Position numbers and translations under genes: made by a program. Shown piece by piece: positions 48,790-57,079 of a DNA stretch of 64,000 nucleotides. The stretch is from Nocardioides alkalitolerans. Its GTDB lineage: Bacteria; Actinomycetota; Actinomycetes; Propionibacteriales; Nocardioidaceae. How positions within the stretch are numbered: the first letter of the stretch is position 1; every line of letters starts with the position of its first letter. The notes under the pieces are model-generated. The model saw only the letters and a list, made by a program, of their open reading frames with translations, searched no databases and was not told the origin of the DNA. The stretch is taken from the NCBI GenBank assembly GCA_038184435.1, contig CP116227.1, forward strand, positions 2,323,501-2,387,500, given 5' to 3'.

Positions 48790-49626
48790 GTGACCGAGCC
48801 CCTTGCCCGCCTCGCCGCGCCCATCGACCTGCTCCTGCTGACGCGGTTCAACGTGAAGCGTCGCGGGCGCACCGCGAGCGACCCCTGGCTGCGGGAGCGG
48901 GTGCGCCTCTTCACCCGCGTCTGCCTGCCCTCCGTGGCCGCACAGACGGAGCCGCCGACGCGATGGCTCGTCTTCTTCGACGGCGGCAGCCCCGACTGGC
49001 TGCGTGAGGTCGCGCACGAGCTCGGGGAGGGCACCTTCGAGCCGGTGTGGCTGCCGGGCGAGGTGCCGATGTCGGTGTACGCCGAGCACGTGCGCCGCCA
49101 CAGCAGCGGTCCCTGGGTCGCCACGACCCGGCTCGACAACGACGACGCGCTCGCCCGGGACTTCGTCGCCCGCACCCGCGCGGCCCTGCGGCCGACGGCG
49201 GAGTTCCTCAACTTCGCGTCGGGGCTGCAGGTGACGGCGGAGGGCACCGTCCACCGCCTGCGGGACCCCTCGAACGCGTTCCTGACCCGCACCGAGCGCC
49301 GGGCAGAGGCGACCACCGTCTACGCCGTGCGCCATCCGCGCGCGGGCGAGGTGGCGCCCGTGCGGCAGCTCGAGGGGCCACCCATGTGGCTGCAGCACAT
49401 CCACGGCGACAACCTCGTCAACGCCGTCCACGGCATCCGGGTGTCCCCCACCGCCCTCGACCGCTTCGACGTGCGGATCGACGTGCGTCCGGTCGGTCCG
49501 GTCGCCCTGGCGGCGGCCCGCGTCATCGACGTCGCCCGCGTCGTGCGTCGCCTCGTCCTGCGACCGACGCGGCTGCGCTGGGCCTGGCGGGTGCTCCGCA
49601 GCCGCCTGGGGTCCCGCCCGCGGTGA
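48790..49626 (+). CDS. Putative rhamnosyltransferase-type glycosyltransferase
   Basis: 278 residues. TRFNVKRRG and LPSVAAQTEPPTRWLVFFDGG at the N-terminus, then the nucleotide-sugar motif TTRLDNDDAL (DxD-like) near residue 115, and FLNFASGLQ, HIHGDNL later. These fit the small bacterial family annotated as putative rhamnosyl transferases. No signal peptide; the C-terminus is Arg rich. Acceptor unknown. GTG 48790 has no ribosome site and a -10-like box 6 bases upstream. Confidence 0.78.
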   Translation: MTEPLARLAAPIDLLLLTRFNVKRRGRTASDPWLRERVRLFTRVCLPSVAAQTEPPTRWLVFFDGGSPDWLREVAHELGEGTFEPVWLPGEVPMSVYAEHVRRHSSGPWVATTRLDNDDALARDFVARTRAALRPTAEFLNFASGLQVTAEGTVHRLRDPSNAFLTRTERRAEATTVYAVRHPRAGEVAPVRQLEGPPMWLQHIHGDNLVNAVHGIRVSPTALDRFDVRIDVRPVGPVALAAARVIDVARVVRRLVLRPTRLRWAWRVLRSRLGSRPR

Positions 49627-49647
49627 GCGGACGGGGACCCGCGGCGC

Positions 49648-50358
49648 TCAGGCCCCCGGCACCGCGCAGCCGTCGGGACCGCACGCGTCGGCGTCGTCCC
49701 CGCCGACCTGCACGAGGGACGGGTGCGACTGGGCCCAGGCCCGCTCGAGCACCTGGGTGAACACCTCGACCGACTGCGCCCCCGAGACCCCGAAGGCGCG
49801 GTCGACGACGAAGAACGGCACACCGGTGGCCCCGAACGCACGCGCCTGCTGCACGTCCGCGGCGACCGCGTCGGCGTACTCGTCGCTCGCGAGCACCGCG
49901 TCCACCCGCTCGGCGTCCAGGCCCGCCTCGACCGCGACGGCGCGCAGCTCGGCGGGGTCGGACAGGTTGCGGGCGTGCTCGAAGTACGCCGAGAGGAACG
50001 CCTCCTTGACCACCACCTGCTGGGCAGGACCGCCGTCGGCGAGCGCGAGGTGCAGCAACCGGTGGGCGTCGACGGTGTTGCCGTGCACGGTGCGGTCCTG
50101 CTGGAAGTGCAGGCCCTCCTCGCGGGCGATGCCGTCCACCTGGGCCATCATCTGCGGCGCCTGGGGGCCGTACTTCCGCGTGAGCGCGTCCACCGTGCGC
50201 TCCGTGCCGTTCCGCGGCGCCGAGGGGTCCAGCTCGAACGAGCGGTAGACCACCTCGACCTCGTCGGCGTGCTCGAAGGACGCCAGGGCGGTCTCCATCC
50301 GGCGCTTGCCGATGAAGCACCACGGACACACGACGTCGGACCAGATCTCGATGCGCAC
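49648..50358 (-). CDS. FrnE-like DsbA-family dithiol oxidoreductase
   Basis: 236 residues. Thioredoxin-type active site CPWC in SDVVCPWCFIGKRRME (residues about 7-22), then the DsbA helical insert and GVPFFVVDRAFGVSGAQ with the cis-Pro. No signal peptide, so cytoplasmic, as in FrnE proteins. The C-terminus has a further Cys pair (ACGPDGC). Start GTG 50358 has GAGGGG only 2 bases away and the site lies in a hairpin (50359-50380), which may limit translation. Confidence 0.88.
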   Translation of the reverse strand: MRIEIWSDVVCPWCFIGKRRMETALASFEHADEVEVVYRSFELDPSAPRNGTERTVDALTRKYGPQAPQMMAQVDGIAREEGLHFQQDRTVHGNTVDAHRLLHLALADGGPAQQVVVKEAFLSAYFEHARNLSDPAELRAVAVEAGLDAERVDAVLASDEYADAVAADVQQARAFGATGVPFFVVDRAFGVSGAQSVEVFTQVLERAWAQSHPSLVQVGGDDADACGPDGCAVPGA

Positions 50359-50380
50359 GACCCCTCAACCCCGAGGGGTC
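50359..50380 (-). promoter_or_regulatory. Hairpin covering the FrnE ribosome site
   Basis: 8-bp perfect stem, arms 50359-50366 and 50373-50380, 6-base loop, immediately before GTG 50358. The downstream arm on the minus strand contains the GAGGGG ribosome site. Confidence 0.4.
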
Positions 50381-50488
50381 CCGCTCCATTCCCCCTTCCG
50401 CCCCCGGCCGACCCCGGGGGTCACCCAGGGTCGTCCCAGGGTCCGTCCCCGATGCCGCGGGCCCCCCGGACGGACGAGGCTCGGGACC

Positions 50489-51421
50489 ATGATCGACGTC
50501 AACGGACTGACCAAGACGTACGGCGCGCACCGCGCCGTCGACGACGTGAGCCTCACCGCCCGCCCCGGCCGCGTCACCGGCTTCCTCGGCCCCAACGGCG
50601 CCGGGAAGTCCACGACCATGCGGATGATGGTCGGACTCACGCCCCCGACCTCCGGCACCGCGCGGATCTGCGGCGCGGCGTACGCCGACCTGCCGAACCC
50701 GCCCCGCGAGGTCGGGGTGCTGCTCGACGCCTCCGCCCAGCACGCGGGCCGCACCGGACGCGAGATCCTCACGGTCGCCGCGATGACCGCCGGGCTGCCC
50801 CGCAGCCGGGCGACGGAGATGCTCGACCTGGTCTCCCTCACCGCGGAGGAGGCCGACCGCCGGGTGCGCAACTACTCGCTCGGCATGCGCCAGCGGCTCG
50901 GGATCGCCGTCGCGCTGGTCGGCGACCCCGAGGTGCTCGTGCTCGACGAGCCGGCCAACGGGCTCGACCCGGCCGGGATCCGGTGGATGCGCGACCTGCT
51001 GCGCGGGTTCGCGGCGGACGGTGGCACGGTGCTGCTGTCCAGCCACCTGCTCCACGAGATCGAGGTGATCGCCGACGACCTCGTCGTCATCGGCCGGGGG
51101 CGGATCGTCGCCGAGGGCACCAAGGCGTCGCTGCTCGAGCGTGCCGGCACCGTGGTGGCGCCCCTCGAGGTGGCCGATGCGGCCGCGCTCGTGCAGGCCT
51201 GCACCGCGGCCGGGCTGGCCGTGACCCGTCAGGGCGACGGGTCGCTCCGCGTCGAAGCCGACGCCCCCGTGGTCGGCCGGCTGGCCCACCAGGCCGGTGT
51301 GCCGCTCGCCCGGCTCCAGCCCGCGGGCGGCACCGGGCTCGAGGAGATGTTCCTGCAGCTGACCGCCGACACGCAGCGGGAGACCACCACCACCACGACG
51401 AACGGAGGGATGGCAGCATGA
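50489..51421 (+). CDS. ABC-2 exporter ATPase
   Basis: 310 residues. Walker A GPNGAGKST (about 38), signature YSLGMRQRLG, Walker B VLVLDEPANGLDP, H-loop SSHLLHEIE, plus a 90-residue C-terminal domain as in NatA/DrrA-type ATPases. It precedes a permease gene with ATGA overlap. Substrate unknown; such pairs often export antibiotics or small lipids. Confidence 0.9.
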   Translation: MIDVNGLTKTYGAHRAVDDVSLTARPGRVTGFLGPNGAGKSTTMRMMVGLTPPTSGTARICGAAYADLPNPPREVGVLLDASAQHAGRTGREILTVAAMTAGLPRSRATEMLDLVSLTAEEADRRVRNYSLGMRQRLGIAVALVGDPEVLVLDEPANGLDPAGIRWMRDLLRGFAADGGTVLLSSHLLHEIEVIADDLVVIGRGRIVAEGTKASLLERAGTVVAPLEVADAAALVQACTAAGLAVTRQGDGSLRVEADAPVVGRLAHQAGVPLARLQPAGGTGLEEMFLQLTADTQRETTTTTTNGGMAA

Positions 51422-52239
51422 GCACGACCGTCGACGCCGGACCCGTCACCGCCCCCACCCCCGCCGTCCGGTCCGCGCGCACCGACCTGCGACGCCCCTC
51501 GTTCGGACGCCTCGTGCTCGTCGAGGCCCGCAAGACCTTCGACACGCGGGCGGGACTGTGGCTGTGCGCGAGCATCGTGCTGCTCGCCCTCGTCGCGACG
51601 GCCGCGGTCATCGCGTTCGCTCCCCGGGCCGACCTGGACTACGGCCAGTTCGCCGGCGCGATCGGCACGCCCATGGCGATCATCCTGCCGGTCCTCGCCA
51701 TCCTGTCCGTGACCAGCGAGTGGAGCCAGCGCAGCGGGCTCACCACCTTCACGATGGTGCCGCAGCGCGGGCGCGTCATCGGCGCGAAGGCGGCCGTCGC
51801 GGCCATCGTGGGTGTCGTGTCCATGCTCGTCGCCCTGGGCGTCGGCGCGGTCGGCACCCTGGTCGGTTCCGCCGTCGCGGGCATCGACCCGGTCTGGGAC
51901 GTGACCGTCGCCCAGTTCACCTCGATCGTCATCGCCAACCTGCTCGGCATGGCGGTCGGCTTCATGCTCGGCGTGCTGCTGCGGAGCTCCCCGGCCGCGA
52001 TCGTCGGCTACTTCGTCTACTCCTTCGTGCTCAGCACCCTCAGCTACACCCTGGCCGCCTACCAGGACTGGTGGGCCGACCTGCAGCCCTGGCTGGACTT
52101 CAACTACGCGCAGACGGCGCTGTTCGAGGACTGGCCCACCGGCCAGGAGTGGGCGCACCTGGCGACGGCCTCCGTGCCGTGGCTCCTCCTGCCCCTCGCC
52201 GTGGGCCTGCTCCTGCTGCGGCGCTCCGAGGTGAAGTGA
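51418..52239 (+). CDS. ABC-2 exporter permease
   Basis: 273 residues, about six membrane helices. After a 30-residue Thr/Pro-rich head comes LVLVEARKTFDTRAGLWL, the amphipathic lead typical of ABC-2 permeases, then SVTSEWSQRSGLTTFTMVPQRGRVIGAKA. ATG 51418 overlaps the ATPase stop. A hairpin ends the unit. Confidence 0.87.
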   Translation: MSTTVDAGPVTAPTPAVRSARTDLRRPSFGRLVLVEARKTFDTRAGLWLCASIVLLALVATAAVIAFAPRADLDYGQFAGAIGTPMAIILPVLAILSVTSEWSQRSGLTTFTMVPQRGRVIGAKAAVAAIVGVVSMLVALGVGAVGTLVGSAVAGIDPVWDVTVAQFTSIVIANLLGMAVGFMLGVLLRSSPAAIVGYFVYSFVLSTLSYTLAAYQDWWADLQPWLDFNYAQTALFEDWPTGQEWAHLATASVPWLLLPLAVGLLLLRRSEVK

Positions 52240-52278
52240 GGACCTGACCGAGGGCCGGACCGAGGACGCACCGGACGC

Positions 52279-52316
52279 ACGAGGCCCCCGGGACCGCACG
52301 GTCCCGGGGGCCTCGT
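52279..52316. terminator. Bidirectional hairpin between ABC exporter and ilvC
   Basis: Perfect 17-bp stem, arms 52279-52295 and 52300-52316, GCAC loop. Convergent genes end 40 bases to the left and 17 bases to the right. Confidence 0.85.
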
Positions 52317-52332
52317 CGTACCGCTCAGGGGG

Positions 52333-53358
52333 TCAGCGCGCGGCCGAGCCCTCCGTGTAGTCGGCGTCGGCCTGCTGCCACGAGAAGTGGGCGCGGAGCT
52401 CCTTGCCCGTCTTCTCGATGGGGTGCCCGGCCTCCTCCTCGCGCAGGCGCTGGAACTCCTCGCCGCCGTTGTCCTGGTCGCCGATGAAGCGCTTGGCGAA
52501 GGTGCCGTCCTGGATGTCGGCGAGGATGCCCTGCATCCGCTCCTTGGTGCCGGCGTCGACGACGCGCGGGCCGGAGACGTAGTCGCCGTACTCCGCCGTG
52601 TCGGAGACGCTCCAGCGCTGCTTCGCGATGCCGCCCTCCCACATGAGGTCAACGATCAGCTTGAGCTCGTGGAGCACCTCGAAGTAGGCGATCTCCGGCT
52701 GGTAGCCCGCCTCCGTCAGGGTCTCGAAGCCCGCCTGCACGAGGTGCGAGACGCCACCGCAGAGCACGGCCTGCTCACCGAACAGGTCGGTCTCGGTCTC
52801 CTCGGTGAAGGTCGTCTTGATGACGCCGGCGCGGGTGCCGCCGATGGCCTTCGCGTAGGACTTCGCCAGGTCCCAGGCAGCGCCGGAGGCGTCCTGCTCG
52901 ACGGCGATGATGTCCGGGATGCCGCGGCCCGCGACGTACTCACGACGCACCGTGTGGCCCGGGGCCTTGGGGGCCACGAGGATCACGTCGACGCCCTCGG
53001 GCGCGGTGATGTAGCCGTAGCGGATGTTGAAGCCGTGGCCGAAGACCAGCGTGTCGCCCGCGGCGAGGTGGGGCTGGATCGACTCGGCGTAGACGTGGCG
53101 CTGCACCTGGTCGGGCGTGAGGATGACGACCACGTCGGCCTCCTCGACCGCCGCCGCGACATCGAGGACCCGCAGGCCCTCCTCCTCCGCCTTGGCGCGG
53201 CTCTTCGAGCCCGCGGCCAGGCCGACGCGGACGTCGACGCCGGAGTCGCGCAGGTTGAGGGCGTGGGCGTGCCCCTGGCTGCCGTAGCCGATGACGGCCA
53301 CGTTCTTGCCCTGGATCAGGGACAGGTCGGCGTCGTCGTCGTAGTAGATCTCAGCCAC
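52333..53358 (-). CDS. ilvC: Ketol-acid reductoisomerase (class I)
   Basis: 341 residues; Mg- and NADPH-dependent step from acetolactate/acetohydroxybutyrate to dihydroxy acids. GYGSQGHAHALNLRDSG nucleotide loop, FGHGFNIRYG, GHTVRREY, and metal-site Glu/Asp in ETETDLFGEQAVLCGG and FEVLHELKLIVDLM. Length is that of the short class. It lies after ilvN in the ilvB-ilvN-ilvC unit, gap 86 bases. Confidence 0.97.
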   Translation of the reverse strand: MAEIYYDDDADLSLIQGKNVAVIGYGSQGHAHALNLRDSGVDVRVGLAAGSKSRAKAEEEGLRVLDVAAAVEEADVVVILTPDQVQRHVYAESIQPHLAAGDTLVFGHGFNIRYGYITAPEGVDVILVAPKAPGHTVRREYVAGRGIPDIIAVEQDASGAAWDLAKSYAKAIGGTRAGVIKTTFTEETETDLFGEQAVLCGGVSHLVQAGFETLTEAGYQPEIAYFEVLHELKLIVDLMWEGGIAKQRWSVSDTAEYGDYVSGPRVVDAGTKERMQGILADIQDGTFAKRFIGDQDNGGEEFQRLREEEAGHPIEKTGKELRAHFSWQQADADYTEGSAAR

Positions 53359-53444
53359 TGGGGGCTACTCCTTCTGGGTTGACTTCTCGAGTGGTACGTC
53401 GCTGGCGAGCGCGGGCCGGGACCCGCGCCGCCTGGTTGGTGGCG

Positions 53445-53984
53445 TCAGCCGGCCGCCGGGACCGGGACGGGCACCGGGCGCACGGTGCGCTCGGTGATGG
53501 AGCGCGAGCCGCGGCCGATCCCGACCATGCCCGACTGCACGAGCTCGCGGATGCCGAAGGGCTCGAGCACGCGCAGGAAGTCGGCGATCTTGCCGGAGTT
53601 GCCGGTGATCTGGATCGTCACGGCGTCGGGGGCGACGTCGATGACCTTGGCGCGGAAGAGCTGCACGGTGTCGAGCACCTGGCCGCGGGTCTCGGTGTCG
53701 GCGCGGACCTTGACCATGACGAGCTCGCGGTTGACCGAGTTCGTCGGGTCGAGCTCGACGATCTTGATGACCTCGACGAGCTTGTTGAGCTGCTTGACGA
53801 CCTGCTCCATCGGCGACGTCTCGACGTCGACGACGATCGTCATGCGGGAGATCTCGGGGTGCTCCGTCGGGCCCACCGCGAGGCTGTCGATGTTGTAGCC
53901 GCGGCGGCTGAACAGGGCCGCGATGCGCGCGAGCACGCCGGGCTTGTTCTCCACCAGGACCGAGAGAGTGTGCTTGTCGCTCAT
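53445..53984 (-). CDS. ilvN: Acetolactate synthase small (regulatory) subunit
   Basis: 179 residues. ACT domain LSVLVENKPGVLARIAALFSRRGYNIDSL with the valine-feedback Asn/Gly region, then the C-terminal IlvN domain (ITGNSGKIADFLRVLEPFGI). GAGGA stands 5 bases before ATG 53984; an upstream in-frame start is less likely. It sits between ilvB and ilvC. Confidence 0.96.
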   Translation of the reverse strand: MSDKHTLSVLVENKPGVLARIAALFSRRGYNIDSLAVGPTEHPEISRMTIVVDVETSPMEQVVKQLNKLVEVIKIVELDPTNSVNRELVMVKVRADTETRGQVLDTVQLFRAKVIDVAPDAVTIQITGNSGKIADFLRVLEPFGIRELVQSGMVGIGRGSRSITERTVRPVPVPVPAAG

Positions 53985-54063
53985 CGACGTCCTCGCTTCG
54001 CTCCGGGCGCCGACGAGGCTCCGTCGCACCTGTTCCTGATGATGGTCTCGCTCCGCTCGTCCA

Positions 54064-55830
54064 TTAGAGGTCGTCCTCGTCGAAGGTGGGCGCGAGGTCC
54101 CGCGCGTACTTGATGTCGTCGTTGCTGGAGCCGGCGGCCACCATGGGCCACACCATCGCGTCGCGGTGGACGCGGAAGTCGACGACGACGGGGACGTCGT
54201 TGATCTCCATGGCCTTCTCGATGGTCGCGTCGACCTGGTCGGGCGTCTCGCAGGAGAGCCCGACGCAGCCGTAGGCGTCCGCGAGCTTGACGAAGTCGGG
54301 GATGCGCTTCGAGTGCAGGTCGGTGTTGGAGTAGCGGCCCTCGTAGAAGAGCGACTGCCACTGGCGCACCATGCCGAGCGACTCGTTGTTGACGACGGCG
54401 ACCTTGATCGGGATGCCCTCGATCGCGCAGGTGGCCAGCTCCTGGTTGGTCATCTGGAAGCAGCCGTCGCCGTCGATCGACCAGACGGTCGTGTCGGGAC
54501 GGCCGACCTTGGCACCCATCGCGGCGGGCACCGAGAAGCCCATCGTGCCGAGACCGCCGGAGTTGATCCAGGTGCGCGGGTGCTCGTACTGCACGAAGTG
54601 CGCCGACCACATCTGGTGCTGCCCGACGCCCGAGCAGTAGATGGAGTCGGGGCCGGCGATGTCGCTCAGCCGCTCGAGCACGTACTGCGGCGCGAGGGCG
54701 CCGTCCGGGGGCGCGTCGTACCCCAGCGGGTAGCGGCCCTTCACCCCGGAGAGGAACGCGGCCCAGCCCTCGTAGTCGCCGGTGTGGCCGGCGTCGGCCT
54801 GCGACGTCAGGAGCGCCAGCAGCTCGTCGATGACCTCGCGCGCGTCGCCGACGATCGGCACGTCCACGTGGCGGTTCTTGCCGATCTCCGCGGGGTCGAT
54901 GTCGGCGTGGATCACGCGGGCGTTCGGGGCGAAGGAGTCGAGGTTGCCGGTGACGCGGTCGTCGAAGCGCGCGCCGAGGCTGATGATGAGGTCGCTCTTC
55001 TGGAGCGCCGCGACCGCCGCGACCGTGCCGTGCATGCCGGGCATGCCCATGTGCTGCGGGTGGCTGTCGGGGAACGCGCCGAGCGCCATCAGGGTCGTGA
55101 CGACGGGCATGCCCGTGAACTCGGCCAGGCGGCGGAGCTCGCGGGAGGCGCCGGAGCGGACGACGCCGCCGCCGACGTAGAGCACCGGCTTGCGCGACTC
55201 GAGGATGAGCTTGACGGCCTCGCGGATCTGCTTGCCGTGGGGGCGCGTCACCGGGCGGTAGCCGGGGAGGTTGAGCTCCGTCGGCCAGCGGAACGTGGTC
55301 GACGCCTGCAGCGCGGACTTCGCGATGTCGACCAGCACCGGGCCGGGACGGCCGGTCGAGGCGATGTGGAACGCCTCGGCGATCTTGACCGGGATGTCGG
55401 CGGGGTCGGTGACGAGGAAGTTGTGCTTGGTGATCGGCATCGTGATGCCGCGGATGTCCGCCTCCTGGAAGGCGTCCGTGCCGATCATGGACGCGCCGAC
55501 CTGGCCCGTGACCGCGACGAGCGGCACCGAGTCCATGTGGGCGTCGGCCAGCGGCGTGACGAGGTTCGTCGCCCCCGGGCCCGACGTGGCCATGCAGACC
55601 CCGACGCGACCGGTCGCCACGGCGTACCCCTGCGCGGCGTGGCCGCCCGCCTGCTCGTGGCGCACGAGGATGTGGCGGATCTGCGTGGAGTCCATCAGGG
55701 GGTCGTAGGCCGGGAGGATCGCCCCGCCCGGGATGCCGAAGATCGTGTCGACCCCGGCGCTCTCCAGCGACTTGACGAGGCTCTGCGCCCCGGTCACGGT
55801 CGGCGTGGACGCCTCGCTCTGCTCACTCAT
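54064..55830 (-). CDS. ilvB: Acetolactate synthase large (catalytic) subunit
   Basis: 588 residues; ThDP enzyme joining two pyruvate, or pyruvate and 2-ketobutyrate, for Val/Leu and Ile. Catalytic Glu in ILVRHEQAGGHAAQGYA, FAD/ThDP core, and ThDP motif GDGCFQMTNQELAT (GDG...N) near residue 470. ATG 55830 is the family start. Upstream are a leader peptide and a U-tract hairpin, so expression is likely attenuated by branched-chain amino acids. Confidence 0.97.
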   Translation of the reverse strand: MSEQSEASTPTVTGAQSLVKSLESAGVDTIFGIPGGAILPAYDPLMDSTQIRHILVRHEQAGGHAAQGYAVATGRVGVCMATSGPGATNLVTPLADAHMDSVPLVAVTGQVGASMIGTDAFQEADIRGITMPITKHNFLVTDPADIPVKIAEAFHIASTGRPGPVLVDIAKSALQASTTFRWPTELNLPGYRPVTRPHGKQIREAVKLILESRKPVLYVGGGVVRSGASRELRRLAEFTGMPVVTTLMALGAFPDSHPQHMGMPGMHGTVAAVAALQKSDLIISLGARFDDRVTGNLDSFAPNARVIHADIDPAEIGKNRHVDVPIVGDAREVIDELLALLTSQADAGHTGDYEGWAAFLSGVKGRYPLGYDAPPDGALAPQYVLERLSDIAGPDSIYCSGVGQHQMWSAHFVQYEHPRTWINSGGLGTMGFSVPAAMGAKVGRPDTTVWSIDGDGCFQMTNQELATCAIEGIPIKVAVVNNESLGMVRQWQSLFYEGRYSNTDLHSKRIPDFVKLADAYGCVGLSCETPDQVDATIEKAMEINDVPVVVDFRVHRDAMVWPMVAAGSSNDDIKYARDLAPTFDEDDL

Positions 55831-55951
55831 CGGCTCGGTTCTTCCCTGTCTGCTCCCGCGTCGTCGCGGGGGCGGTCTCGATCGGTCGTGCACTGCGGCT
55901 CGTCGGCCCGGGACCGGCGCGGACAGTGTCCGCCACCTGCCTCGGCCCAAC

Positions 55952-55985
55952 AAAAAACCCCTCGGGCCTGATGGCGACGAGGGGT
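55952..55985 (-). terminator. Attenuator terminator upstream of ilvB
   Basis: 8-bp stem (55957-55964 with 55978-55985), 13-base loop, then a run of six U on the minus strand, one of which closes the stem. It lies 122 bases before ilvB and 33 bases after the leader-peptide stop. Confidence 0.82.
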
Positions 55986-56017
55986 GACGCGGGGACGCGC
56001 TCGGAGTGGTTCCGGGC

Positions 56018-56056
56018 TCAGTCCACGCGTCGCGTGCGTACAAGAAGAATGCGCAT
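56018..56056 (-). CDS. ilvB leader peptide
   Basis: ATG-started 12-codon frame, MRILLVRTRRVD, with Ile-Leu-Leu-Val codons, ahead of the attenuator hairpin. A TTGACG -35 (56087-56092) and GACCGT -10 (56063-56068) at 18-base spacing put the start site at or close to the ATG. The pattern matches known actinobacterial ilvB leaders. Confidence 0.75.
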   Translation of the reverse strand: MRILLVRTRRVD

Positions 56057-56158
56057 GCGCCTACGGTCGCCGTCAGGACCGGACGACGTCAACCAGTCTG
56101 CCATCGAGTCCCACATCCTGGTACGCCGGTCTCGGATGACGGGCGCGGACCGGCCCCC

Positions 56159-56857
56159 TCAGCCGCGGTCCTGCCACGTGCAGACGCACGCCTTGTTGCC
56201 CTCCGCGTCGGCCAGCACCCAGAAGGAACGGGCGTGCTCGGCCGTGACCAGGCGGCCGCCGGCCGCGAGCGCCGCCTCGACCCGGTCGAGGGCCACGTCG
56301 TGCGGGACCGTGATGTCGAGGTGGAACCGCATGCGACCCGCGGGCTCCCCCACGCGGTCCTCCTCCGTCGGCTCGCTCGTCTGGAACCAGAACCCCGGGA
56401 GGCCCGTGCCCAGCGCGTCCGCCAGCTCGTCCCCGTCGCGCGGGTTGTCGGCGAGCCCCAGCACGGCCTGCCAGAACGGCTTGATCCGAGCGAGGTCGGG
56501 GGTGTCGAGCGCGATCTCCAGGGCCTGCACCTTCTCCGGCGCCGGCCGGGCGCCGTGCTCGCGCGCCAGCTCCGACACCCGCCGGGCGAGCGCGACGTCG
56601 CGGGCGGTCACCCCGCCCACGTCGTGGCTGTGCGTCACGACGCGGACCGCGCCGTAGCGCAGCTCGATGTCGGGGTGGTGGTCGACCTCGGCCGCGTGGG
56701 CGCCGATGGCCGCGACGAGGGCCAGCGCATCGCCGTACTCCAGCTCGAAGCGGGCGTGCAGCGACCGCAGCAGCAGGCGCCAGTCGGGGAGGTCGGCGGC
56801 CAGGAGGTCGTCGCCGCTCAGGAGGGCGCGGGGGTCGGCGTCGGCGCTGTCGCTCAT
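56159..56857 (-). CDS. Pterin-4a-carbinolamine dehydratase fused to a VOC domain
   Basis: 232 residues. Residues about 10-95 fit pterin carbinolamine dehydratase: EVDHHPDIELRYGAVRVVTHSHDVGGVTARDVALA with its conserved His-His and late His. The rest is a glyoxalase/bleomycin-resistance-type VOC domain (ALEIALDTPDLARIKPFWQAVLGL, MRFHLDITVPHD, VTAEHARSFWVLADAEGNKACVC). Such fusions occur in actinobacteria; the VOC substrate is unknown. ATG 56857 is preferred over one three codons upstream. Confidence 0.82.
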   Translation of the reverse strand: MSDSADADPRALLSGDDLLAADLPDWRLLLRSLHARFELEYGDALALVAAIGAHAAEVDHHPDIELRYGAVRVVTHSHDVGGVTARDVALARRVSELAREHGARPAPEKVQALEIALDTPDLARIKPFWQAVLGLADNPRDGDELADALGTGLPGFWFQTSEPTEEDRVGEPAGRMRFHLDITVPHDVALDRVEAALAAGGRLVTAEHARSFWVLADAEGNKACVCTWQDRG

Positions 56858-57079
56858 GACCCCCATCACAGCACCCGGCACCGACGAGCACGAGGGGGCG
56901 GGGACCGCACGCCGCGGGTCACGGCCCGTGGGCGCAGGTCACGGTCTGGAAAATTCCTCGTCCCGACCCGTGGTCGGCGGCGCCGTTCGGACCTACAGTG
57001 CTCGCACCGCCGGACGTCTTCCGGCCGCGGGATCGGGCCCGTGGACGCGTCGGGTGGGGCTCGGAAAGCGAGATCTCGG

